The position numbers and the translations under genes were made by a program. The notes beneath the pieces were generated by a model. It ran no database searches. It had not been told where the DNA came from and worked only from the letters and a program-made list of their open reading frames with translations. From positions 1 to 33,989 of the forward strand of contig NZ_JASCOZ010000034.1 of NCBI RefSeq assembly GCF_029960115.1: a DNA stretch of 33,989 nt, given 5' to 3'. This stretch comes from Stenotrophomonas sp. PS02289 (GTDB lineage: Bacteria > Pseudomonadota > Gammaproteobacteria > Xanthomonadales > Xanthomonadaceae). Below, in pieces: positions 24,304 to 31,872 of the stretch (position 1 is its first letter; every line of letters begins with the position of its first letter).

Positions 24304-25139
24304 GCATGGTGCGCGGCAACCGCTGGTTGGGGTGGTCGGTGCTGGCGGTTGGCTTCGGCTTCCTGTACCTGCCGATCCTGCTGTTGATGGTCTATTCCTT
24401 CAACGCCTCCAAGCTGGCCACGGTGTGGGCAGGCTTCTCCACGCGCTGGTACGGTGAGCTGTTCAACAACCGGCAGATCCTGGATGCGCTGTGGATCAGC
24501 CTGAAGGTAGCGTTCTGGACCGCGACGGCGGCGACGATACTGGGCACGATGGCCGCAATGGTGATGACCCGGTTCCGGCGTTTTCCCGGCAAGACCGTGT
24601 TTGGCGCGCTGATCACCGCACCGCTGGTGATGCCTGAAGTGATTCTGGGCTTTTCGCTGATGACGCTGCTGGTGGCGATGGGCAGCATTCCCGGCTTTCC
24701 CAGCCGCGGGGTGGGGAGCATCTGGATCGCGCACGTGACCTTCACCCTGTCGTTCGTGACCGTGGTGGTGTCCTCGCGCCTGCAGGAGCTGGATCGCTCA
24801 TTGGAAGAGGCGGCGATGGACCTGGGCGCGAGCCGGCTGAAGGTGTTTTTCCAGATCACCCTGCCGATCATCGCCCCGGCGCTGGTCGCGGGCTGGTTGC
24901 TGGCCTTCACCCTGTCGCTGGATGACGTGGTCATTGCCAGCTTCGTCGCCGGGCCGAACTCGACCACCTTGCCGATGAAGGTGTTCGCCTCGGTGCGCAT
25001 GGGCATCAAACCGGAAATCAATGCGTTGGCCACGCTGATGGTGCTGGCGGTGTCGATCGCGGCGGTGGTGGGCTGGTTCATCACCGCGCGCAGCGAGAAG
25101 CGCCGGCAGCGCGACATGCAGCTGGCGCAGAAGGGATAA
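24300..25139 (+). CDS. potI: Polyamine ABC transporter permease
   Basis: A 279-residue six-helix permease, partner of PotH. The EAA motif is EEAAMDLGASRLKVFFQITLPII (about 170-192), and the LSLDDVVIASFVAGPNSTTLPMKVF segment (about 207-231) is characteristic of PotC/PotI. The ATG overlaps the potH stop by four bases. It is the last gene of potFGHI; the stop lies only six bases from the convergent end of corA, with no separate terminator seen between them. Confidence 0.92.
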   Translation: MSMVRGNRWLGWSVLAVGFGFLYLPILLLMVYSFNASKLATVWAGFSTRWYGELFNNRQILDALWISLKVAFWTATAATILGTMAAMVMTRFRRFPGKTVFGALITAPLVMPEVILGFSLMTLLVAMGSIPGFPSRGVGSIWIAHVTFTLSFVTVVVSSRLQELDRSLEEAAMDLGASRLKVFFQITLPIIAPALVAGWLLAFTLSLDDVVIASFVAGPNSTTLPMKVFASVRMGIKPEINALATLMVLAVSIAAVVGWFITARSEKRRQRDMQLAQKG

Positions 25140-25145
25140 CCCTCG

Positions 25146-26150
25146 TCAAAGCCACCGTGCGCGCTTGAACAACCGGTACAACCCGACGCACACCGCCCCC
25201 ACACCGACAATCATCGCTGGATACGCCCACGGCTTATCCAGCTCCGGCATGTGCGCGAAGTTCATCCCGTACCAGCTGGTGATCAGCGTGGGTGCCGCCA
25301 GCAGCGCCGCCCACGCACCCAGCCGCTTCACCGTTTCACCCTGTGCCAGCGTGACCAGCGACAGGTTCACGCTCAACGCGGTGCCCAGCATCTCGCGCAG
25401 GGTGTCGATCACATCGCTGATCCGCACGGCATGGTCGTGCACGTCTCGGATGTAGAGTTTGACCTCGTCGGGAATCAGGTCGCCGGGATAGCGGCGCAGC
25501 TGCGCCAGGACGTCCTGCAGCGGCGCTACCGCCATGCGCATCTTGTTGAGCTGGCGCTTGAGTTCATACAGGCGCATCACCGTGGTGCGCTTGTAGTTCT
25601 CGGCGAAGATGTCCTTCTCCAGCGCATCCAACGTGTCGCGGTAGCCGATGGTGATGGGCAGGTAGTTGTCCACCACGAAATCCATCACCGCATACAGGCA
25701 GTACGACGGCCCCATCTTCAGCAACTGCGGCTCGCGCTCGACCCGCGCACGCACGGGCGCGTACGACAGCGAGGCCCCATGGCGCACCGTGACCAGGAAG
25801 CGCGGCCCGAGGAAGGCGTGGGTTTCGCCATACTCGATGCGCTCCTGCACGCTCTGCGCGGTGGTCACCACGACGAACAGGGAGTTGCCGTAGGCCTCGA
25901 CCTTGGGCCGCTGGTGCGCATTGCGGGCGTCGTCGATGGCCAGGTCGTGCAGGCCGAACTCTTCCTGCAGCTTCAGCAGCACCGCATCGGCCGGGTCGTA
26001 CAGCCCGACCCAGACAAAGCCGTTGCCGCTGGCGATCACATCACTGATCGCATCCAGCGCGATGTCGTGGCGCTTGCCCTGGTCGTCGTAGTGAACGCAG
26101 TTGATGACGCACGCGGGGTTGCTCGAATCTTTGTGTTCCATGGGCGTCAT
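25146..26150 (-). CDS. corA: CorA family magnesium/cobalt transporter
   Basis: A 334-residue CorA channel for Mg2+ (also Co2+, Ni2+). A long N-terminal cytoplasmic alpha/beta and helical domain precedes two C-terminal helices; the signature YGMNF (294-298) sits at the end of the first, followed by the short acidic loop MPELD and the second helix (about 309-327), ending in a basic tail. An in-frame ATG at 26141 is an alternative start; no Shine-Dalgarno distinguishes them. It begins six bases after the stop of the DUF4105 gene, so it is probably in the corC-DUF4105-corA transcript. Confidence 0.92.
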   Translation of the reverse strand: MTPMEHKDSSNPACVINCVHYDDQGKRHDIALDAISDVIASGNGFVWVGLYDPADAVLLKLQEEFGLHDLAIDDARNAHQRPKVEAYGNSLFVVVTTAQSVQERIEYGETHAFLGPRFLVTVRHGASLSYAPVRARVEREPQLLKMGPSYCLYAVMDFVVDNYLPITIGYRDTLDALEKDIFAENYKRTTVMRLYELKRQLNKMRMAVAPLQDVLAQLRRYPGDLIPDEVKLYIRDVHDHAVRISDVIDTLREMLGTALSVNLSLVTLAQGETVKRLGAWAALLAAPTLITSWYGMNFAHMPELDKPWAYPAMIVGVGAVCVGLYRLFKRARWL

Positions 26151-26156
26151 GGTGCG

Positions 26157-27416
26157 TCAGCGGACCGTGATGGCCGGGTCACGGCGGCCCAGCACCCAGG
26201 CCAGCGCCACGTGTACGGGCAGCAGCAGCACGATCCACTGCAGGTTGATCTGCGGCTGCAGGGTCAGCCAGTGCAGCACCAGGCCGAGCCCGGACAGCAG
26301 CGCCACGGTCCACAGCAGCACCCGGAACCACATGCCGGGCACGCGACCGCGCAACAAGGTAATCGCACCGGGCAACAGCAGCAGGCACAACGGCGACAGC
26401 TGCAGCAGATTGCGATTGGCCCACGCGGCGTGATGCGCGCTGAACCCCCACAGGAAGGTCAGCAGGCCACCGGCAATGCCACACAGCAGCCACAGCGGCA
26501 GGATCAGTCCGCCGAGCAGGCGACGACGCTGGCGCAGCGCCAGCACGCCGACGGCCAGCACCAGCCCACACAGCAGCCACGGCCACCAGCGCCGGGCGAA
26601 CTCGGCCGGCTCCGGAGCAATCCGGTGCGGCAGCAGTTCCTGCTCGGCCTGTACCAGCGGACGGCCGTCCGTGTTTTTGACCTGGCGCAAAGCGTCGGCC
26701 AGGCGCATCGGGACGAAGGCCTCCTGCCAGCGCGACAGCGGCTGGTCGGCGTACGGCCCCAGGCCGAGATCAAAGCCCAGCCACATCCACGGGGCCGGCG
26801 ACGCCAGTCGCACCGACTCGCTGCGGTAGGTATTGCCGCGCGAGCGCCCCGACAGCTGCGCATGCAGGCCGCCGCCCAGTGCTTCGTCGATCGCGTCGCG
26901 CACCATCGTGGCGCAGTTGGCGGTGTAGTAGTCGTAGCGGTAGCGTGCGTTCTCCGGCTTGGCCCGTTCGGCCAGGGAGGCCGCCAGCGTGCGCGCCTGC
27001 TGTGGACTCAGGTCGAGCCATTGCAGGTTGGCACCGCGCCCGGTTTCCGCGTAGTACGACAGGTCCTGCTCCAGGGGCAGCGCCACCAGGTAGTACATCA
27101 TGTCGCCGCGCACGAAGCGGCCGATGAAATCGGGTTCGGAGGGATCGAAGTAACCGAAGTTGTAGGAGATCGCCTGTCCGCTCACCGGGTCCTGGACCAC
27201 GATGGCGTCATGACCGAAGCGTTCGAAGAAGATCTCGCCCGGCTGCATGGTGACGATGCCGATGCGCGGGGCAGGGGTATCCACCGCAGGCACCGGCGCG
27301 TCGGAAACGGGAGCGGCGTCCTGCGCCAGCACTGCCATCGGCAGGCTGGGCAGGGCGCACAGCATCAACAGGAACAACAGGCGGCACAGCGGCCACCGCG
27401 TCAGCAGGGGCCGCAT
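26157..27416 (-). CDS. DUF4105 membrane protein, Lnb-like
   Basis: A 419-residue protein: signal/anchor (about 8-30), a periplasmic DUF4105 domain (about 50-250) and a C-terminal bundle of about five helices (265-415). The domain holds the papain-like pair expected of the family, H69 in RFGHDAIVV and C168 in YYTANCATMVRD. DUF4105 has been renamed after Lnb, the lipoprotein N-acyltransferase of Bacteroides, which has this same periplasmic-plus-membrane layout; I state this from memory. The gene directly follows corC, the place of lnt in E. coli. I chose ATG 27416, with GAGGG upstream; a TTG at 27428 would overlap the corC stop. Acyltransferase activity is inference. Confidence 0.8.
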   Translation of the reverse strand: MRPLLTRWPLCRLLFLLMLCALPSLPMAVLAQDAAPVSDAPVPAVDTPAPRIGIVTMQPGEIFFERFGHDAIVVQDPVSGQAISYNFGYFDPSEPDFIGRFVRGDMMYYLVALPLEQDLSYYAETGRGANLQWLDLSPQQARTLAASLAERAKPENARYRYDYYTANCATMVRDAIDEALGGGLHAQLSGRSRGNTYRSESVRLASPAPWMWLGFDLGLGPYADQPLSRWQEAFVPMRLADALRQVKNTDGRPLVQAEQELLPHRIAPEPAEFARRWWPWLLCGLVLAVGVLALRQRRRLLGGLILPLWLLCGIAGGLLTFLWGFSAHHAAWANRNLLQLSPLCLLLLPGAITLLRGRVPGMWFRVLLWTVALLSGLGLVLHWLTLQPQINLQWIVLLLPVHVALAWVLGRRDPAITVR

Positions 27417-27424
27417 GGCGTGGT

Positions 27425-28306
27425 TCAACCCTCGTCGGTGCTGTCAGGTGGCAGCACGGTTACATGGAATGCCTGCACGCGGCGGGCATCCGCGCGCGCG
27501 ACCCGGAACACGAAACGGTCCAGCGTGAGTTCGTCGCCGGTTTCCGGCAGGTGGCCGATGGCCTCGGTGACCAGGCCACCGATGGTGTCGTAGTCGTCGT
27601 CGGCGAAGCTGGCACCGAAGCGCTCGTTGAAATCACCAATCGGGGTCAGCGCATCCACCACGTACTGGCCGTCGGCCTGGATGGCGATCTGCGCGGTGTG
27701 ATCCTCGGCTTCGTCATGCTCGTCGTCGATCTCGCCGACGATCTGCTCCAGCACGTCCTCGATGGTGACCAGTCCGGCTACGCCGCCGTATTCGTCGACC
27801 ACGATCGCCATGTGGTTGCGTGACAGGCGGAATTCCTTCAGCAGCACGTTGAGCTTCTTGGCCTCGGGGATCAGCACCGCCGGGCGCAGAAGCTCGCGCA
27901 CGTTGGCCGGACCGTTGTCGGCGACGACGCCGCGCAGCAGGTCCTTGGCCAGCAGGATGCCGAGGATCTCGTCCTTGTTCTCGCCGTGCACCGGGAAGCG
28001 CGAATGGCCGGATTCGACCACCTGCTTCATCAGTTCGAGGAAGGGGGCCTGCACCGGCAGCGAGACCATCTGCGAGCGCGAGATCATCACGTCGCCCACG
28101 GTGAGCTCGGCGACCGAAATGGCCCCTTCCATCATGCGCAGGGTGTCGGCGGCGATGAGGCCGTCGTCGTGCGCGGTGTGCAGCACCGCCACCAGTTCGT
28201 CACGGGTGTGGGGTTCGCCGGAGAAGGCAGAGGTCAGGCGTTCCAGCCAGCTGCGCTTCTTTTCGTTCTGCTCCGTCTGGGAGCCACTACTGTCGTCTTC
28301 TGACAT
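27425..28306 (-). CDS. corC: CorC/HlyC family CBS-domain protein (YbeX)
   Basis: A 293-residue soluble protein, 292 in E. coli, with an N-terminal acidic segment, two CBS domains (about 70-130 and 135-195, the latter with HMAIVVDEYGGVAGLVTIEDVLEQIVGEIDDE) and a CorC_HlyC domain (about 208-285). YbeX/CorC is tied to magnesium or cobalt handling and to ribosome function. The alignment to E. coli from memory starts at this ATG. There is no proper Shine-Dalgarno: AGAG touches the start codon, and a hairpin with a T6 tract stands just ahead, so expression probably depends on read-through of that structure. Confidence 0.9.
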   Translation of the reverse strand: MSEDDSSGSQTEQNEKKRSWLERLTSAFSGEPHTRDELVAVLHTAHDDGLIAADTLRMMEGAISVAELTVGDVMISRSQMVSLPVQAPFLELMKQVVESGHSRFPVHGENKDEILGILLAKDLLRGVVADNGPANVRELLRPAVLIPEAKKLNVLLKEFRLSRNHMAIVVDEYGGVAGLVTIEDVLEQIVGEIDDEHDEAEDHTAQIAIQADGQYVVDALTPIGDFNERFGASFADDDYDTIGGLVTEAIGHLPETGDELTLDRFVFRVARADARRVQAFHVTVLPPDSTDEG

Positions 28307-28312
28307 CTCTGG

Positions 28313-28338
28313 AAAAAAGGCACCCGGCGAACCGGGCG
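28313..28338 (-). terminator. Intrinsic terminator in the corC leader
   Basis: On the minus strand CGCCCGG (28338-28332), loop TTCG and CCGGGTG (28327-28321) form a 7-bp stem with one G-T pair, closed by a UUCG tetraloop and followed by CC and six T (28318-28313). The T tract ends six bases before the corC ATG, so it would cut the phoH-ybeY transcript before corC unless passed or melted. Confidence 0.85.
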
Positions 28339-28370
28339 TTGGGGCCAGTCTAGCAGGATGTGGGGCGCTG

Positions 28371-28997
28371 TCAGCGCCCGCCGTCGGGCGTATTCACCGA
28401 GGGGGTCAGCGGCGCGTCAGCGGCCGGGGCGGCCTCCTCCTGGTCCTCTTCCTCGGCGGGCAGATCCAGGCTGTAGGTGCAGCCGGCCAGGGTCTTGCCG
28501 GGGTGGCTCTGCACCGTGGACACGCTGAGGATGATCGACTCGATCATGGCCTCGCCGGTGCGCGGGTCGGTGACGTCGCGGGCGACCACTTCGCGGCCGG
28601 CCATGAACTTGTCGGGGTTGTCGACCCCGTCTTCCAGCGCCAGGCCCTTGGCCAGCGGGCGCGGGTCGGCCACATCCAGGATGGCCATGATGCTGGCCCC
28701 GGACACGGTGATGTACTCGGCGCGCTGTCCGAACACGGTGATCGGGCTGGCCAGACGGTACTCGGCCATGAACTGGTTGCGCTGTTCCAGCGGCTGCAGG
28801 CCGTTGGCCACGGCCTTGAGCGGGTCCGCCACGACCGGGGCCAGGGCGTCGTAGTCGGCGACCCGCTGGCGGCATTCGATCAGCGCGGGCAGGTCCAGCG
28901 TGGTCGCTGCCGGGGCGGCGGCGGGGGCCGGCGCGGCCATGGCCGGTGCGTGCAGCAGGGCCAGCAGGGTCAGACAGGTCGGGCGGAGCAGGGTCAT
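28371..28997 (-). CDS. Hypothetical exported protein between ybeY and corC
   Basis: A 208-residue protein I cannot assign to a family. A signal peptide (about 1-21, ending APAMA) is followed by an Ala/Pro-rich linker, a compact domain with two cysteines (C42 and C173) that could form a disulfide in the periplasm, and an acidic, low-complexity tail (EEEDQEEAAPAADAP). The start is the ATG at 28997, which makes the signal peptide normal in length; the open frame reaches 29048 but overlaps ybeY. It lies 22 bases after ybeY and before the terminator, so it is the last gene of the phoH-ybeY unit. E. coli has no gene at this place. Confidence 0.7.
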   Translation of the reverse strand: MTLLRPTCLTLLALLHAPAMAAPAPAAAPAATTLDLPALIECRQRVADYDALAPVVADPLKAVANGLQPLEQRNQFMAEYRLASPITVFGQRAEYITVSGASIMAILDVADPRPLAKGLALEDGVDNPDKFMAGREVVARDVTDPRTGEAMIESIILSVSTVQSHPGKTLAGCTYSLDLPAEEEDQEEAAPAADAPLTPSVNTPDGGR

Positions 28998-29019
28998 GAG
29001 GCGGGGTCCGTGCAGGGGC

Positions 29020-29505
29020 TCAGCGTTCGCCGGCGTAGGGGTCGGCAATGCCCAGGTCGGCCAGGATCTCGCGTTCCAGCTGCTCCATGGCGTCGGCTTC
29101 CTTGTCGTCCTCGTGGTCCCAGCCCAGCAGATGCAGCACGCCGTGTACGGTCAGGTGCGCGTAGTGGGCGTTGAGCGCCTTGGACTGCTCGTCGGCCTCG
29201 CGGGCGACCACCGGTGCGCAGATGATCAGGTCGCCGAGCAGGGGGAACTTGACCCCCTTGGGCAGGCCTTCAGGCACTTCGGCGGGGAAACTGAGCACGT
29301 TGGTGGCGTAGTCCTTGCCCCGATAGTGCCGGTTCAGTGACTGCCCTTCCTTGGCATCCACCACGCGGATGGCCAGGTCGGCCTCGCGGATGCGGCCTTT
29401 CAGTGCCGCCGCCACCCACTTGCGGAAGCTCACCGCGGCCGGCAGGCCGGTACGGGGCAGCGCATAGCTGACGGCGACATCGAGGCGGACGGGGCCCTTG
29501 GTCAT
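29020..29505 (-). CDS. ybeY: Endoribonuclease YbeY, rRNA maturation
   Basis: A 161-residue zinc-dependent endoribonuclease needed for 16S rRNA 3'-end processing and 70S ribosome quality control. The metal motif H121-x3-H125-x5-H131 is intact in [16 protein letters not shown], and the [10 protein letters not shown] stretch (65-74) is the other signature of the family. The gene follows phoH by 61 bases on the same strand, as ybeZ-ybeY do in most proteobacteria. Confidence 0.95.
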   Translation of the reverse strand: MTKGPVRLDVAVSYALPRTGLPAAVSFRKWVAAALKGRIREADLAIRVVDAKEGQSLNRHYRGKDYATNVLSFPAEVPEGLPKGVKFPLLGDLIICAPVVAREADEQSKALNAHYAHLTVHGVLHLLGWDHEDDKEADAMEQLEREILADLGIADPYAGER

Positions 29506-29566
29506 GATGATTCCGGTGTATCTGCAATAAGAGCGACAGTATCGCGCGTGGGACGTGCGGCCGCCA

Positions 29567-30547
29567 TCATGCGTCCGGCTTGACCTGCTGCAGGTCGCGG
29601 CGGTCGTAGGCGCTGACGATGCGCGCGACCAGCGGATGGCGCACCACGTCGCGGGCCTCGAAGAAGGTGAAGCTCACGCCGTCCACGTCGCGCAGTACCT
29701 CGATCGCGTCGCGCAGGCCCGACTTCACATGCTTGGGCAGGTCGGTCTGGGTCAGGTCGCCGGTGACCACGGCGGTCGAGCCGAAGCCGAGGCGGGTCAG
29801 GAACATCTTCATCTGTTCGATGGTGGTGTTCTGCGCCTCGTCGAGGATCACGTAGGCATCGTTGAGGGTGCGCCCTCGCATGTAGGCCAGCGGCGCGATC
29901 TCGATGACGTTCTTCTCCAGCAGCTTGACCACCTTTTCCACGCCCAGCATTTCATACAGCGCGTCATACAGCGGGCGCAGGTAGGGATCGACCTTCTGGG
30001 TCAGGTCGCCCGGCAGGAACCCGAGCTTCTCACCGGCTTCCACCGCCGGACGCACCAGGATCAGGCGCTGCACGCGCGATTCATTGAGTGCTTCGACGGC
30101 GCTGGCCACGGCCAGGAAGGTCTTGCCGGTACCGGCCGGGCCGATCCCGAAATTGATGTCATGCGTGGTGATCTGGTGCAGGTACCGGGCCTGGTTGGCC
30201 CCGCGCCCGCGCACCGTGCCGCGCTTGACCTTGATGCTGACTTCCTGCGCCTCGTAGGCGCGATCCGCCAGGTGTTCCACATTGGCCTGGTTCAGCCGCA
30301 GGTGGATGGCGTGGCTGTCGAACACGGTGTCGCCGGCTTCTTCATACAGGGCTTCGACCAGCTTCTGCGCCTCGGCAACGACCCCCTTGGGGCCGCTGAT
30401 GCGGAACACATGGCCGCGGTTGGCGATCTCCACGCCGAGTTTGAGTTCGATCTGGCGCAGGTGCTCGTCGAACGGACCGGCCAGGTTGGCCAGGCGTTCG
30501 TTGTCTTCCGGGGCCAGGGTGAAGTCGCGGTGTGCCAGTGCGGTCAT
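29567..30547 (-). CDS. phoH: PhoH family ATPase (YbeZ)
   Basis: A 326-residue PhoH/YbeZ protein, a P-loop NTPase linked to RNA handling and an interaction partner of YbeY. An N-terminal KH-like region (about 25-70) precedes the ATPase core with Walker A GPAGTGKT (136-143) and Walker B VILDEAQN (233-240). The start used is the ATG at 30547 ([16 protein letters not shown]), which matches xanthomonad homologues as I remember them; the frame is open to 30598 without a Shine-Dalgarno. It heads the phoH-ybeY-unknown unit; a possible heat-shock promoter and DnaA boxes lie upstream. Confidence 0.92.
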   Translation of the reverse strand: MTALAHRDFTLAPEDNERLANLAGPFDEHLRQIELKLGVEIANRGHVFRISGPKGVVAEAQKLVEALYEEAGDTVFDSHAIHLRLNQANVEHLADRAYEAQEVSIKVKRGTVRGRGANQARYLHQITTHDINFGIGPAGTGKTFLAVASAVEALNESRVQRLILVRPAVEAGEKLGFLPGDLTQKVDPYLRPLYDALYEMLGVEKVVKLLEKNVIEIAPLAYMRGRTLNDAYVILDEAQNTTIEQMKMFLTRLGFGSTAVVTGDLTQTDLPKHVKSGLRDAIEVLRDVDGVSFTFFEARDVVRHPLVARIVSAYDRRDLQQVKPDA

Positions 30548-30627
30548 TGCATGCGGCGGCACGCAGTGACGGTGCCGCAGGATCAGGAAAGGAGCCACAG
30601 GGTAGCGCGTTTCCCGTCGGCCGCGCG

Positions 30628-30787
30628 TTCTCCACAGCGCTTGTGCAGTTGCGGTGCAGCAACCTGTGGATAGTCACGCGCAGCCTTACTGCCGCAACGC
30701 AGATGAAGGCGTGGTCAAAAAAGTGTCAAGGACAGGTGGGGTTTTCCACATGCGCTGTGGGCGGCTGCGGTAGAAACATGTGGATAA
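30628..30787. promoter_or_regulatory. Cluster of four DnaA-box-like sequences
   Basis: Within the 335 bases between phoH and the HlyD gene: TTCTCCACA (30628-30636, 8/9 to TTATCCACA), TGTGGATAG (30665-30673, reverse, 8/9), TTTTCCACA (30742-30750, 8/9) and TGTGGATAA (30779-30787, reverse, perfect). A 10-base direct repeat TGCCGCAACG (30690-30699, 30804-30813) lies among them. The rest of this gap shows only the possible phoH promoter. Confidence 0.5.
30701..30730 (-). promoter_or_regulatory. Possible sigma32 promoter of phoH-ybeY
   Basis: On the minus strand CTTGACA (30730-30724) and CTTCATCT (30708-30701) are 15 bases apart, resembling the heat-shock pattern CTTGAA-N13-17-CCCCATNT (-10 part 5 of 7). 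The TTGACA is also a perfect sigma70 -35, but no good -10 follows at 16-18 bases. The E. coli ybeZY operon is sigma32-dependent. Confidence 0.35.
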
Positions 30788-30882
30788 CCGTGCGCGCCCC
30801 TGTTGCCGCAACGGCTGTGAGTAGGTGATCATTTCATGACCAGCGCGCATCGGTGCGCGTTCTGCCTGACGGAGTCGTGCCG

Positions 30883-31872
30883 ATGTCCGCAGTGTGCAGT
30901 CCCCGGTGGATCCGCGTATCGGCGAGGCGAGCGGCCCTGCTGCTGGCGCTGGCATTGTTGTCCGGCTGTGGCCGCGACGAGGCGACGGCGCTGGGGACGC
31001 TGGAGTGGGACCGCATCACGGTGCCGGCACCGGCCGCCGAAGTCATCGCGTCGATCCAGGTCAGCGAGGGCCAGCAGGTCGCGGCGGGTGCCCCGCTGAT
31101 GCAGCTGGAAACCACGCGGACGGCCGCGCAACTGGCCGCGTTGCAGGCGCAGTCGGCCCAGGCCGGGCAGGCGCTGCTGGAACTCGAGCATGGTCCCCGC
31201 CGCGAGGACATCGAGCAGGCGAGGGCGACGCTGGCAGCGGCGCGGGCGCAGGCCGCCGATGCCAGTGCCTATCTGGCGCGATTGCAGCCGCTGGGCCGCC
31301 AGCAACTGGTCGCCGCTGCGGACGTGGATCGTGCCCGCGCAGCGGCGGGCAATGCGCAGGGGGCGGTGCGCGCGGCCGAGCAGGGGCTGCTGGCGCTGGA
31401 ACATGGCACCCGGGTGGAGCAGGTCGGCCAGGGCCAGGCGGCACTGCAGGCGGCCCAGGCGCAGGTGGCGGCGCAGACCGTCGCGCTGGACAAACTGGCG
31501 CTCGTGGCCCCGCGCGCCGGGCGCATCGACGCGTTGCCTTACCGGCAAGGCGACCAGGCACCGGTGGGCGCGCCGCTGGTGGTGATGCTGGTCGGTGACC
31601 ATCCTTACGCGCGGATCTATCTACCCGAGCCGCTGCGCCTGCGGGTGAAGGTCGGGCAGGTGGCGCAGGTCACCCTGCAGGGCGACGACCGTGCATTACG
31701 TGGCCGGATCCGCAGCATCCGCAGTGACCCCGGCTTCAATCCGTACTACGCGCTCATTGGTGACGACGTGTCGCGGCTGAGCTGGCTCGCGGAGATCGAG
31801 CTGGAGTCACAGGGTGCGAACGATGCCTTGGCCGACCTTCCGTCCGGCATGCCGGTGCAGGTCACGTTTTGA
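30883..31872 (+). CDS. HlyD-family periplasmic adaptor lipoprotein (YbhG-like)
   Basis: A 329-residue membrane-fusion protein. A lipobox L-S-G-C29 anchors it to the membrane. The barrel-sandwich halves (about 40-75 and 205-235) flank a long Ala/Gln-rich coiled-coil hairpin (about 75-200), followed by a beta-barrel (about 235-325). It would link the ABC pump to an outer-membrane channel of the TolC type. The start is the ATG at 30883, with GGAG eight bases upstream; the frame is open from a GTG at 30853. Its stop overlaps the ATPase start (TTGA). The layout matches YbhG of the E. coli ybhGFSR drug-efflux operon, but the cargo is unknown and no TetR regulator lies beside it. Confidence 0.85.
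   Translation: MSAVCSPRWIRVSARRAALLLALALLSGCGRDEATALGTLEWDRITVPAPAAEVIASIQVSEGQQVAAGAPLMQLETTRTAAQLAALQAQSAQAGQALLELEHGPRREDIEQARATLAAARAQAADASAYLARLQPLGRQQLVAAADVDRARAAAGNAQGAVRAAEQGLLALEHGTRVEQVGQGQAALQAAQAQVAAQTVALDKLALVAPRAGRIDALPYRQGDQAPVGAPLVVMLVGDHPYARIYLPEPLRLRVKVGQVAQVTLQGDDRALRGRIRSIRSDPGFNPYYALIGDDVSRLSWLAEIELESQGANDALADLPSGMPVQVTF

Noticed and set aside
25251..27593. 780-codon open frame on the plus strand opposite corA and DUF4105
   Set aside because: Gln/His/Arg-rich shadow of two well-supported genes, with no motif of its own.
30816..30831. CRP/Clp site TGTGAGTAGGTGATCA ahead of the HlyD gene
   Set aside because: Only the first half matches TGTGA-N6-TCACA; the second half does not.
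30599..30882. Chromosome origin (oriC) at the DnaA-box cluster
   Set aside because: No AT-rich unwinding region and no dnaA, dnaN, rpmH or gidA nearby; a titration or control site is the better reading.
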